The translations under genes and the position numbers were made by a program. A stretch of 64,000 nucleotides of DNA. Source: Aaosphaeria pasadenensis (taxonomy: Eukaryota > Ascomycota > Dothideomycetes > Pleosporales). The stretch spans positions 558,001-622,000 of the forward strand of contig JAKLMB010000021.1 of assembly GCA_022813625.1 (NCBI GenBank), given 5' to 3'. Shown one piece after another: positions 1 through 11,973 of this stretch; within the stretch, counting starts at the first letter, position 1; every line of letters begins with the position of its first letter. The notes under the pieces are model-generated. The model did not search any database. It had not been told where the DNA came from and saw only the letters and a program-made list of their open reading frames with translations.

Positions 1-3000
1 CCATCCGCCCACCTAGGGATCCCTGATCCCAATCCCATCCCATCATGGCTTTCCAGGCCCGGCCCCCGCTCTCTAGGTATGTAGGTATCTCTCTCGTCCG
101 ACTGACGGTCCAAAAGGTCAGGTCCAGACAACTACACCACATCCCGTGCCACCACCATCGCCGCACGCACGCACGCACGCCGCTTGGAGAATTGATGACT
201 AGCATTTCGTGATCTGCTGTTGCTCACCTCGCACAATCGTCCTGCTGCTGCTGCTACAATATTGCGTAGGTAGTGGCCAGAACTCTTGCTCTGTGCGCAC
301 GCACGCACACAAAAGCACGCAATATTCGATTGCTGGGTTGAATTCACACGGACGATCGTCACTGTGTTGTGTAAGCTCCTACGGAAGATAGGTGACTGTT
401 TCTATTTGAAGCGATGATAGATAGGAACTGTTTGCTTGTCATCTAACAGTCTGTCGCCCAAATGATGATTGTAGAATGGTGATGCCTAATCTGGGGTTGG
501 TGCGTGATATCCCATGAGTACCTCAACTATCAACTACAGAGTACGCACAGAAGAGTCCAATAATGGGGCATCTATCAGCGCATCATTCAAAATACGCTCT
601 GGGAAACCAAGAATCCTACAAAAGACAAAATAAATTGAAAGCACAGAAACACTAAAGATCGTAGGTAGATAGGATGCGTATATCTGCATCTACAATTCCA
701 TCTCCATCCCAGTAAGCGCCCATACAGGAATAAATCACCAAACATATCTCATCTTCATCCTGATTCAGAGCTCTCGCTTTGACTCGCACCTTTCGTACCG
801 ATTACGGCTTTACTACGTTTACAGTCTCCTGTACGATTAATGATGTGTTGACCTCAACTCTTACTCAGAGTCATACAATACAGTATACTCCGTAGACACT
901 CACACTATCGTGATCCGACCCTCGGCACCATTTCTTAGTGAGGACCCACAGATAGTCTTAGATTGTATTACAACTCCCACTAACTCAACTACGGAGTTAC
1001 AATCTGTAGTTAGTGCCCCTCTGCGTTGCAGAGTACAGATTGTCTTTAACTTCGCGATTTCGCGTGATGGGTGATCGGCGATTGGCGATTGTAGAGTTGC
1101 CCACAGACTACTACTATCGAACATCAAAAAATAAAAAAGAATATTTATAGTGATTGCATTCCGAGTGTGGGAGAGGAGAGACAGAGAGAGACTGCAAACG
1201 ATGGACACATTCCTCCGGTGCCTGTGCCTGGATGGCATCTATGGGGGTCAAGGTAACTTCTTGACTTCGAATCCCCCACCAAACAAAAAGGAACACCAAT
1301 CCACAATTACTGGACAGAAAATGATCATAATAATTCGATCATAACCACCACCATCGCACACACAAAAAAAAATAATCAAAATCCAAAAAATAAAAAAGTG
1401 CCGGGTCTCGCATCTCCCTCGCGTGTGGGGTGTCGTCCATAATCCGTCCTCGTGCGTGCGCGTGTGCGCGTGCGCATGCGCGTTGCGTTTAAGCAGCGCT
1501 GCTTGGCGTCATCGCGATCGGGCCGTCGAGTCCTCCTCCATGTTCCATACAGTACGAGTTACAATACGAGCCCACACTTTCCTTCCCAATCGCCAATCTA
1601 GACGCCCAATTAGAGTTCGGCGTCGCGCCTCATGGGGAGCGATAGATGTGCCGCTACTGCGCTAACCCGGCGCGAGCGAGTGAGCCGGCGGGCGAAGGAG
1701 CGACGTCTTCCTTCTTCCTGTCGCCTCGCTTCGTTGGAAGTTTGGGCGAGGCGGCGGCGTGGTATTGTGTGGTTAGTGGGGTGGGGAGGATAGCTATCTG
1801 TTCTTGTTCTTGTCCTTGTATGAAAGGAGCAATCGCAACAGTTTCGATCCGGTGCTTTACTCCGTTGACTACTTCGTTAGTGTCGTTCGGGCTATGATAC
1901 CGGTACGAGATATGGAACACACACAGCGAAAGACGGGATCAGATAACGATGGATACAGTGTAGATAGAGACAAGCCGAACCGCGGCCGTTGATGAATTTA
2001 GTTGGTACGAAGATTTGTGTGTGTGTATTGTTTCTTTGCTATCTGTGTTCTCGGTTGCTGCAATTACAAGTATAATATCATAATTAGTATTTCTGTTCAG
2101 CATAGTCCTTTTCGGTTATGGCTGATCATGTCGGCCTCTGGCCTGGACTCGCTTGTCATATCCTATCGTGTCCTGCCCTGCCCTGTGTCCATTCACGACA
2201 ACAACAACTACCATGTCCCTCTATCCAATGTTGTTCCCCTCATCATCAATTCCACGAACCACAGCGATTTCCGTGCCGATGTTGTTCAAATGCCGTTTAC
2301 TGTGCTCTTACTCTCACTCCCACTCCTCAATATACAAGTGCCCAGGCGGAATAGGTTCTCGAACTGATAGGTAGAGGTATAACATTGCAGTACATCACAG
2401 AAGCACAAGTAACAGCGTTGCATACATATATGTATTTCAATACACCCGTCCCGTTCTCTTGATGTCTACCTCTTTCTATCATCTTCACCTACAATTAGAA
2501 GAGGAATTGAGTTCCGAGTACGGAGTAATATGCACCTATACTTCCCCACGTCGTCGGAGGTTCGGAGGTGCGGGGAGAAGGGAGGAGAATAAGGGTCTTT
2601 TAGTTTCGATATCGAGAAGATGTAGGTATGTATTCCTCAATAGAGATGCATTGTTAGCAAAGGTGCATTTCGAATGTTGATAAAATACCACGAACGGAGT
2701 AGTTGTGAATGGCTTTGCATCTTGTATCGATGCGCTCTATTCCGCATATTTTGCGGGGAAATGAATATGAGAAATGGTAAGTCGAGCTACGTGTATGTAA
2801 TATACGTATGTATAAGTAGATAATATCTTGGTAATTACCGACAACCAGCCTCGTTCTGTTCAATTAGGTATCCATCTCGCAGTTCGTTCCGAAGATAACG
2901 CGAGCATCTCACTTCTGTCCTCCCCTCCTCCGCCTCCGCCTCGCCATGTAACGTCTCGATAACTAATGAATTCCAACTAATTACCGTACCTCGGAGCATT

Positions 3001-6000
3001 ATTGTAGTGCTCAATAATAGTCCCACTTACTCTAATCTAGACATTATTGTGGAGTAAAAGGAAAGGCAACCCGCGCGCACCGTGCAACACAAAAAGGTCT
3101 CCCCCTCTTCCGTCGGCTTTCCCACCCACGCAAGCCGGGGGCCAAACCATCAGCGATTATTGACGGATAAGATCGGCCGTCGTCGACCGCTCGAGACCCG
3201 AAGGGCAACTTCACCTCACCTCGGGATGACATTATTGCTTTGAAGCGAAATGCGCGAAATTGTATTGTAAGCGCGGAACATACATCTGAGCGAGCGAGCG
3301 TCTAACTTTTTTTCTGGCCTTCTGCTGCTTTCTACCCCGTTCCGAAGAGGAGAAAAGGAGGAGGTGGATGAGGCCACCACCCCAGACGCCAGTAGTCACG
3401 GTACTACTGTAGGCCTTTTCCCCTCATTAACTATTATTAATGATAGGTTATTAGGTACATGTACCGTATCTATCGGAATTTGGGAACATGCATGAGCCAT
3501 AAGCCATTATTGCCTGATGGTATTCCGGCAATTCCTGTCGACCACCAAGGTTTATTCCCCTCTTATTACCTCAGCGGGCTGCTTCTCGTCATTGAGTGAT
3601 GAGGCCTTTGTGCAACTGTGCTGCGCTATTTTCCACACACTGTCGGATGACATGGCCAGGTCTGGTTCGTTATTTTTCCTTCTCCTCTAATTATGTGACT
3701 ACTGTGCTTCGATCTGTGTGTGCATTCGAATCCTCCTCTGGCGTGCCCACGTGGGTGCTGGTCGTATCCGATGGCCATCGATCGCGACGAACAAGCAACA
3801 AAAAAAAGTTGTTGTTGTAAAGCCAGCCGCAGTCCCCTGGGCCCACAGTTGACCGGTTCCTTGCAGTTTATTGTGCTGGGCTGGATATTGTGACCTTGGA
3901 AAGGAACCTCGGAGAAAAGAGCCGTGCAAGTAAGAAGCAGCAGAAACCACACGATTGTCACTCCTTGCCTCGTTAAGTTGTTACAATACAACACAGTTGT
4001 CGTCTTGTGTCGCGTCGAGTCTGTTGGAAGTGTGGGGGGAGGGGGCCACGGAGTGGGTCTAGGTACTGTGACGTCACCTCCTTCCTCTTCCAATGTCCAA
4101 GAACACGATACGCATGAACAACCACACAAATAAAAAATATTACAGGAATGCAAAATCAAGGAACCGACAGGACAACAATCATCAATTGAAGTCTGTGTGC
4201 CTTTTACGGCTGACTCAGATTTTAGACGTCCCAATCTCGAAATGAGAACCAAGGAATCCTCTTCCCCTCTTTCTCGTGTTCTTCTTGTCTCTTAGGTAAT
4301 TAGTCCATGTCCCTTGTGACCTGACCTGTCCCTTGTCTTTTCTGTCCCTTGTTATCGCTCGTTGTAGAACGAAATGGAGTGGAACTTTCTTAGCCGCAAT
4401 AGTGAATACCATGCAGTGGACAGGAAATGGTCAAATAATGCGCACAAAGACAAACAACTCAGGAACAAAGGGAAGTCGAAACCCCATCAAAGCACGCCAC
4501 ATACGCGATTTGTCACGCAAATTATATTCGCTGCCGGATTCTGAACATCGAGTTATCGAAATCCAGAATTTCGATTTTGTCTTTGAGATGGCGGAAGAAG
4601 ATAACGGCTTTCTATGATGACGAGAGACTATCTTGGAGGGAGATATCTCTTCTGTCATGCCTCGGATATCAATCCCAGCACACAACCAAGAATCCCTAAT
4701 CTCAATCCTGCTGATCTCTTCCATAATCCCCTTCCTACCCTGCCAGCGATCTTTCGAAAGAACGATTACCAAGAAACATCTTATGTACATCCTATTGCAG
4801 TAAATCATAAGCTCGCGGCTCTCCGAGGAACAGGAAGTGAGCGCAAGATGCATGACATATCAACGGACATTGGGCTGCGTTCGTATTACTAACGATGAGA
4901 GCTCTCGCTTTGCATAGTCATCCCTTTGAGCGACTTTCGGTTTCCTAGATCGATTGAGTGTGTATTGAATCTGTTGGTATTACCCATTTTCATAATGGAT
5001 GGACGTCACTGGGGAAGTAGGAAAGAAATGGACATGACACGCAATTGGTGGGCATTGATCGCTTGATATGTTGGTTTTCCTACCTCTACCTAGGGGCCTG
5101 AGGAGGATCAGTGATTCGAGTAGATACGTGATTGGCATCGAATTGCGATCGTCCTCGGTTATCTACAATCTCCGTACCGGCACCTACCAATCTGGGTAGG
5201 TATTGGCATTCACCATAGATCACGTGGTCTATAAATATGCTAATAGTACGCAGTGTATACATAAAAGGAAAGTTATCTAACCGCATACGGTAATCTCGAT
5301 TGAATGTCTGTGGAGCAAGATCCAGGACAACTAGGAGAATACATACAACTTTATGATAATAATTAGTTGCCGTAACGGCCACGGCTTCATCTGGGATGTA
5401 ATCGATGTCGACGATCACTGATGTATCGAGTACATACCTGCATGATGGTAATATCTGGAGACGTAACCTACGTCTACTCGTGGATCTATGCAAAGAGTTT
5501 ATGTTACAGAAACATACTTATACTCTACAGAGAACAAGAAACAGCGTTTGGCGTACCCGCACGCTTCGACCAGACAGTAGATATGTCCACCGGCGGACGA
5601 GAAGCGATCACAAAATATGGTAATATTTTTCCTTCGGTAGGATAGCCTAAAGTGCGGCCTGACATGACAGTCAGAACCGTTCTCCGACGCCTGAGGATTT
5701 GCCTTTTGTGATACTGTGGGCGGATGATTGTGGACACCGCACAGAGCAGCTGAAGGAACTCGAGGCGGATTGAGGAGATTATAGATATGCAGACTATCTT
5801 CCACTTCCCGTACTATTTGATGTACTTTGATTTAGAATAGGCACGGTCTATGTACCCATGTTTTCGGACAACTAAAGGTTGATATCCTAGGGGCACTTTG
5901 TGGTTCATTATCCACGCACCTTCTGGGAGAGATGTTCCTGGCCCAAGCTGTTTATACTAGCCAGACACCTATATTTGCTGAAAGGACTTCAGGTTAGTTT

Positions 6001-7268
6001 ATTTGAACATTAGTAGAAGATTAAGAAGGTTGCCAGAAACTCAGATGGACGTGTATAGTCTGTTCCCGTGAACCGTAGATTTATAAAAGTCTTGTGTAAA
6101 CCTTTTTTGTCATACACATTTCGCTGGGGTGGTTTTCTACAAACAGCATGTTGGAGGTCAAAACTCCCGAATGAGTTTCATCAATAATCTGTACTAGACG
6201 GAGACAAACAAGGACCATTTTAAACTTCGGATTTCCGATGTAGAGTCATGCGAACATTATGTGGGAGAAAGAGTGGTGCATGGTGACCACGTAACATAGC
6301 TGATGTAAGTTTTCATTAGTGACTTCCTTGTTGTAAGGAGTCTCCTGCACTGGTAGCCGCGGGCAAGGACAGAAAGACTACTGCACTATGTCACCGACTT
6401 ACATATCATTGTTGGAAGTGTAGACACAGTTGAAATAGGACTTTTGACCACCTGGAGTATCGATACTGCTCCAAGTCAAAGATTAACGCGGTTTAGATAT
6501 ATAAGTATTTATATCAAGTATATCGGGTTATCTAGCGAAGATATTGCATGACTACTGGGGCCTGAAGAAAAGTACACTATAAAATGAAGTAAAACACGAA
6601 TAGTATCGCTAACCAAGCATCAAATCAGAGGAGCACACCATAAGTCGAGACGTCGAGATGCATGCATGTGTGGTGTTCCTGCAGTAAGGCTGAAGGATTC
6701 AGTGGCAAAAGCCATCTGTAAGCCATTTTGTGGCTCAGCACTACAGCCCTGTGATCGTTGGGTTGTACTCGTATGCTCGGCTCGATTTTCGTTGTAAAGA
6801 GTACATCTGAATTGTAGGAGACAAATCGTTGGTCGTATGTCAAGAATGCACATCCTGTGATCTTGCAATGAGATAGATCTTCACCAGTAAATGTTCAGAG
6901 TGCTGCCTAGCTGCATAGCGCCCGCAGCTGACACCTACTACTGATACGTTCATTCCCGAGGATAGTTCTGAGTAATTGAAGTGAAAGGCTGTCTCATGTC
7001 ATTTTGGCCCCCATAACGTTGCTTTAGCTGGCGCATATGTCGTATTAAGAATATCAGGCCCCTATTGACGTGTATTCACATAGCCTCGCTTAGGCAACCT
7101 AAGAAAGATATAGTTTCGGACCCGAGCCAATTACATAGCCCACGATCTCAACTACCAGCTGTGCAACCATAGTAAATGTGATGTACAGACTAGATCAGAG
7201 CCCCTCCTTATCTCTGGCTCCTTGCTGAGTTCTTTCCCTTCATCGCACTTTTCTCGAAGCTTGAAGTG
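1..7268. other. 7.3 kb stretch with no recognisable gene
   Basis: I find no reading frame here that resembles a known family or can be joined into a multi-exon gene. The first 3.3 kb holds many short low-complexity tracts: CGCA repeats at about 162-180 and 298-310, and a purine-pyrimidine alternating tract at 1451-1482. The rest is mixed sequence with scattered stops on all frames. The low-complexity part resembles the long leader/promoter sequence seen at 41.9-45.2 kb in this window, so it could belong to a regulatory gene lying to the left of the window. That is inference only. Confidence 0.5.
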
Positions 7269-9407
7269 ATGTCGTTCCCGCGCCCGCAGTACGATGAGAT
7301 ATCTCTGGAAGATCGAAGAACTAACCAGCAGCTTTCTGATAGTCCCACTATAGGTTCACCTGGTCCAGGAGAGGAAACAATCAGATTGTCTGAAGACCAT
7401 CCGGATAGCTTGACCGACAAGATCGCGCCAAATAGCCCTCGAACATCTTATGCATTAGTTCCCAATCCCGTCAGTCCTGCTAAACAGCAGCAATATGCAA
7501 CTCGAAGAATACATTGGATATCACCGGTTATAATGGTGGTCTCGCTGCTTTTTGGTGTCGCCTTGACTGTTGGCCACCATAGCTATTACAGCACATTGAA
7601 CGGCCAAGAAGTTGGATCGTCAGGGAGACAACAATGGTCACTACGGTATTTATAAGTTCCAGTTCAGACCATGGGCAAGCTGTTAACTACTTCAAGATTT
7701 GGCAACGCTTTTGCTGTAAGCACGAGCTTGTGCTTAAAGATAGCAGTCGGGATCGCTTATTTACAAGTGCTTTGGAGACGTTTGAGCAAGCGCCATACAT
7801 CCATACGCACCATCAATTCTTCTTTCGATATCCAAGGCAACCCATTCTCCTTTTTCAACCTTGAGCTTTGGAGGAACATACAAATTGGTGTTTTGCTGGC
7901 ACTTATTATCTGGTAAGTATGCCGTTGCTCGCTTCGAACTTTCATGTTGACATGGAATGTGTCTAGGTGTCTTCCTGTGCCGACTTTATTCGCTCCAGCT
8001 ACTTTATCTGTTCGCCAACAGACAAATTTTGATTCCGAAATGCTTCCAGCTCTTACCCTAGATGTTGATAATCCAGTCCAGTTTTCTTTCTCTCGAAATG
8101 GGTGGGGTCCCACGCCTCAGCTTGAGAGGGTTGCGGGTGCCGTCGCATATGGCGGGAACATACTACCCTTTGACTCTCCCTCTTCAAAGCCGAATATATC
8201 GTATGCGGTGACTGCATATGCACCTCTAGTTCGTTGTCAAGCCGCCAATGAAACAGAACAGTCCCGGCTACTGGAAGCTGCATCTAGATGGGTAGACGCA
8301 CCTCAGCTGTCAAGCAACAACAGCGCAAAATGGCCCACGACTGATGGATTTGAGAGCGGGGAGATCGGCTACTTAGCAGTATATGATGAACATGATAATC
8401 TGACTATGGGAGGGTACGTCAAGCTGTACGACAGCATCTTGTTGGCACTACAACGGAAGAATACCACGTCGGAGTACCATTCGGATACGGAATACATCAG
8501 CTGTCGTCTCTGGAACGCCACGCTCGGGTTCTCCATTGGCACTATATCAGGGAGATCAAGGGTAGAAAATATCACAAAGACCTGGCACAACCAGATCAAC
8601 GGAGAAGCCTACTTTGACAGTAGTCAGAGAAACACTTCAGACCCGAGCGCCCACGGGGCATACTTCGCAGCCTTAACGAAATACATTATTGGCACGGGGT
8701 GGTATCATACGACGCAGTCCCGTTACGACGATTATATCACGATGGACGGGGAAGTGTTTGGATCAACTCTGTCGTACAACTCGCAGTTCCGCAATATGAC
8801 CATGGATATCGCTAGTCACGTCGCTTCATTTGTGACTCCTGAGATCGTCAATAAAGAGAATCTCCGCAACACGAGTTTTGGCGAAGACATTGAGCAGCTA
8901 GCGCTCAATACTTCTATCAGCCTCTTTACGGATTCGCAATTCTGGTAAGTTTCTAGTTGGAGCATCTCAAGATTCTACATGTTGGTCGGTTCACTGATTC
9001 GTTACCTCAGCAAATATACATCGACCAACGTCACCTCACAGACAACTCACACAGTGTACAACTACCAGCCCCAGAACCTATTTATATCCTACGGCCTCGC
9101 TATCCTTTTTTCTGTTCTCTCCGTTGGACTTGGTGTTTACTCGTTTTACCGCAACGGCGCCAGTTACGATGCGAGTTTCTCCAGCATTGGCGTCGCCATG
9201 CAGAACGAAGAGGTGAGTGACGATTCGGATTGGAAGTTACAAATTCAAAAGGTTGACTGACATGAACAGGTGATTAAGCTACTGGACCAAGCCAACGCAA
9301 CCATGACTCAACCGCTGAACAAGCAGGCGGGTACTATCAAACTGCGATTCGACCCTGGACAAGGCTTTTTCGCCAAGAACGTCCAGAGTAAAGACCTTGA
9401 AAATTGA
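7269..9407 (+). CDS. Polytopic membrane protein of a fungal family, function unknown
   Basis: Five exons: 7269-7645, 7697-7912, 7967-8944, 9011-9212, 9270-9407. They give 636 aa. All four introns (51, 54, 66, 57 bp) have GT-AG ends. The first ATG of the open frame is 7269; the codon just before it is GTG. The N-terminal ~80 residues are polar and Ser/Pro-rich. Hydrophobic segments follow at about 82-103, 132-155 and 183-198, then a ~340-residue domain rich in N-x-S/T sites that is probably extracellular or lumenal, and a last membrane segment at about 549-570 before a short cytosolic tail. This 3+1 membrane arrangement, with GRQQWSLRFG before the second segment, matches a family common in Pezizomycotina and often labelled only as hypothetical or formylmethionine deformylase-like; I see no deformylase motif. 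The intron 1 choice rests on restoring that FG block. Function is unknown. Confidence 0.85.
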
Positions 9408-9655
9408 TAAACGAATGTTTAATCTATAATGTGTTTGCCCGAAATTCTCTCCCGATGATCTTAATTTTTTTATTGACGCCCTTGATATAGCTATTAGTCT
9501 TCGATATGGCGGGTTAGATCTAATATCAAATACAACATTAACAGAAACTCTCATAGCATCCACCCTATCACCATAGACACTGAAGGGATCTTTCGAACGT
9601 ATCGTTACCAGAGAGAAAATTTCTCGAGTCAACTATTGTAGTATTCTAGCCCCCC

Positions 9656-10195
9656 ATGACAACAATTTATTTGACTCCTTGGAACGCATGCAAAGGTTTC
9701 AAAAAGGCTTACCGGGTAGAACCTCTAGACGATAGCCTTGCAGTATACGATCCGTAGACAGGCCTCGACTCAGCAACAGCAAAGCTTCACTAAAAGATGC
9801 GGCAGCTATCTATCGAGCGCCAAAACCGCTCAGGCACACTTCAAAGAGCAAAATGGGCTTTTTACCTAAAAAAGCAATTGGGACAATTGATTGAGGAAAC
9901 CACGGAGCTGGTTGACAATCTGGTCGAGCCTTTTCCAGCCACCCATTCGTCTCAGCGTGAGGTGTGCGAAATGGAGGTTTCCGCCATGGAAGAGGATGGA
10001 GATATTCCCGGTTTAATTGAGATTGCCGCTGCCCAGGACAGTTTCTTGGAGCAAGCGATTGCGAAGATAACCGATGGTGTGATCAAGTCCTACCACATCG
10101 TCCTTTTAAGTAGCGGTAACGCTGATTTTCAGCTCTGCTATAACTCTAGTACTATATCGGGACTCATCTTTGGAGAAGACGGCAAAGGGAGGTAG
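9656..10195 (+). pseudogene. Broken HeLo-domain gene with a HET-s-like amyloid motif
   Basis: An uninterrupted 132-residue frame runs 9797-10195. Its first ~90 residues resemble the C-terminal helices of the HeLo domain of HET-S/HET-s: a basic RQNRS-like start, a K-W-A-F-Y block, then an acidic helix ending before residue 95. Residues 107-129 resemble the amyloid signalling motif of the HET-s/sigma class, with G-N-x-x-F-Q, a later N, I-S-G, and F-G at the end; the usual glycine after FQx is Cys. In the same frame upstream of 9797, family-like coding continues back to about 9656 but is cut by TAG at 9755-9757 and TAA at 9791-9793. The first half of HeLo is not visible before the stop of the upstream gene. 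HeLo proteins form membrane-permeabilising assemblies in fungal incompatibility and regulated cell death, often triggered by NLR receptors bearing the same motif. No NLR lies in the window. I read it as a decayed, truncated copy; a short expressed protein from 9797 remains possible. Confidence 0.75.
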
Positions 10196-11189
10196 AGATT
10201 TGCCCAAGTTACATAGGGGTGTCTGTTGATCAAGCACGTCAGATTAGAGCTGCGTGATGCCAGCTACGCAACAGCGTAGCGCATGTAATCGGTTCAGCTC
10301 ATGATAGTATATAGGCTTTCGATATAGAAGGACCGAATGTTTCCTAAATATCCTTGTTACTTAGAATAGCCCTAACTCTAAGTTTACAATTCTCTAGAAT
10401 CACAAGCCACATTATAAAGATCTGATATCTTAATTTCTTGACAGCCCATAGCTAATAGTCTACTGGCTGAAAGAGAGAAAAGGGGATGATTGAGGCTGCA
10501 TGTGAGAGGGGATCAACGGCACAGATTCATCTGATACATGGCTACTTCCTGTTTTCCGCATCCTGAGAACGGTATTTATATACCCATCCAAGCTAACTCT
10601 CAGTTATTAAACATACTTTTGAGACACAGCTCAGGAATCGTAGTACAGAAGAAGACAGGGACATCCAGACAAGGCTGGGGTGGGCCAAATTTGAGAATGA
10701 GTACACTGATAAGCTTAGCGTTCACGACAAGATAATTACCAACAACGATATTGACGAGGCATACGCAGAACTTCACAAATTTGTATGCTCGCAACCGTTC
10801 CATGACAGACAAGGAGCTAGTTAGACAGAGGGAGGGCTTGCTTTAGCTGCCTAAGCTTGCTAACTATAATGATAGATAGGATAGATGGATGATCAGCCTG
10901 TAAGAACAAAAGGAGAACTGTTAGAGTGATGAGACGTTTGCATTGATTGATATCTATGTACTCTGTAGATATCACGCCACAATCCTCATACCTCGTCCCT
11001 GTCTTACCATTTTTTTTCAAGAACTCTCCATCAACTTTTAATTATAAGTTATCGGAGCTGTTTCCATAGCTCCCTATTCAACCACTTTGTTTCGCTTAAC
11101 ATCCCCATTCGGCCCTACCACTATGTCCACCATCAACACAGGCCCCCATCTCCACTCCATCTCCACTTCAAAAAATTGGCAAAAAATAC
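10196..11189. other. Gene-free AT-rich spacer
   Basis: No gene seen between the HeLo relic and the 5S rRNA gene. The sequence is AT-rich with many stops, and no long frame resembles a known family. Confidence 0.5.
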
Positions 11190-11195
11190 AAAAAA
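11181..11195 (-). terminator. Pol III oligo-T terminator of the 5S gene
   Basis: On the minus strand the 3' end of the 5S sequence runs into six T (11195-11190), followed after GTA by a second run of six T (11186-11181). This is a primary plus back-up oligo-T terminator for RNA polymerase III. Confidence 0.8.
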
Positions 11196-11313
11196 CATAC
11201 AACAGCGGGGATTCGCTGATGGTCACCCACTCAACTACTAGTCCGCCGGTACATTGCTTAAGTATGGCTGAGCGAACGGGAAGCCCTGTTTTCAATGTCC
11301 AATGGTCGTATGT
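11195..11313 (-). rRNA. 5S ribosomal RNA gene
   Basis: Reading the minus strand from 11313 gives a 119-nt sequence with the features of ascomycete 5S rRNA. It starts ACATACGACC and ends GTTGTATGT; these ends pair over nine positions (one G-U) as helix I. The internal control region contains CATACTTAAGC, then AGTAGTTGAGTGGGTGACC and ATCAGCGAATCCCC, all conserved in Neurospora-type 5S genes. The length equals the family standard. A run of six T starts at the 3' end, as expected for RNA polymerase III termination. In Pezizomycotina 5S genes are typically dispersed singly, which fits this isolated copy. All recognisable internal elements look intact, so I expect it to be functional. The plus-strand open frame crossing it is not coding. 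Confidence 0.95.
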
Positions 11314-11804
11314 GAAAGAATTGCCAAATTATCTAAACTATGTAGCTATTACAATTGGACACTGGAGTAAACAGTGAGAGTGTACCCCGTACAGTAAACC
11401 AAGATTAGTATGCATCGAGATATTGTATATGGGTGAGTTCTCAGAGCTTCGTGCGGTAGATACAATAGCGTTCACAGGATCGATTACAATCATTTGATAT
11501 GAGAATCTTTGGGACGACTACGCCTTAAACAATCACCTGAACGAGTATCTATAACACAGGATATCGCCTACTTGCCGCTGTCCACCAAACTATTTTTTGG
11601 TTCAGTCTGATAAAGTATTCGGGCGGTATGCTACACATGTGAAGAAGACCCTCGCTTTCCAGCTATTTGTAGGAAAGGGGTTAATCTTAGATATGGAAGG
11701 ATCTGTATCGAAGCGACTTGCACAGCAATAACACAATATCTCAAAATAAGTTAAAATAAGCGCCCAGAGTCTCCATAGTTTAAGGTCCTGAGGCTAGAGT
11801 TTTC
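11314..11804. other. 5S upstream spacer, no gene
   Basis: Nothing recognisable. The region upstream of the 5S start is AT-rich, with stops in all frames and no visible protein family. Confidence 0.4.
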
Positions 11805-11973
11805 AACTACAGAGAGTTGACGCGTCAGGTTGAACACCTGCTAGCGTTATTAGCAGATACAAGGAACAATATATGCATCTATAGCCTCTTATTTGCTACA
11901 CAACAGCTAATTAAGGTTTAAGGGTGCATATATACTAGCAGGTGTTTAATCCGACGTGTCAACCCCTGTAGTT
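11805..11973. mobile_element. 169-bp element with ~40-bp terminal inverted repeats
   Basis: The left arm 11805-11844 and right arm 11935-11973 are inverted copies. They begin and end AACTACAG / CTGTAGTT and share CACCTGCTAG at the inner side. The arms differ at about five positions, all C/T-type transitions, plus one indel. The ~90-bp centre is AT-rich and has no coding capacity, which suits a miniature inverted-repeat transposable element or a solo foldback. If the ends are set at CTACAG/CTGTAG, the flanks read TCAA and TTAA, a possible 4-bp target duplication with one transition; this is weak. I cannot assign a transposase superfamily from the sequence. Confidence 0.6.

Noticed and set aside
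1260..1280. TTCGAATCCC word resembling a tRNA B box
   Set aside because: No A box or acceptor-stem pairing at the right distance. No tRNA gene was found in the window.
3626..4252. 208-codon minus-strand frame
   Set aside because: No family likeness, erratic composition and no splice partners; treated as chance in a gene-free region.
7611..7667. Alternative first intron of the 7.3-9.4 kb gene (57 bp, donor GTTGGA)
   Set aside because: It also keeps frame, but the intron 7646-7696 has a better donor and branch site and restores the conserved RQQWSLRFG block.
11087..11377. Plus-strand frame of 96 codons
   Set aside because: It is the antisense of the 5S rRNA gene plus flanks, and has no ATG start at its left end.
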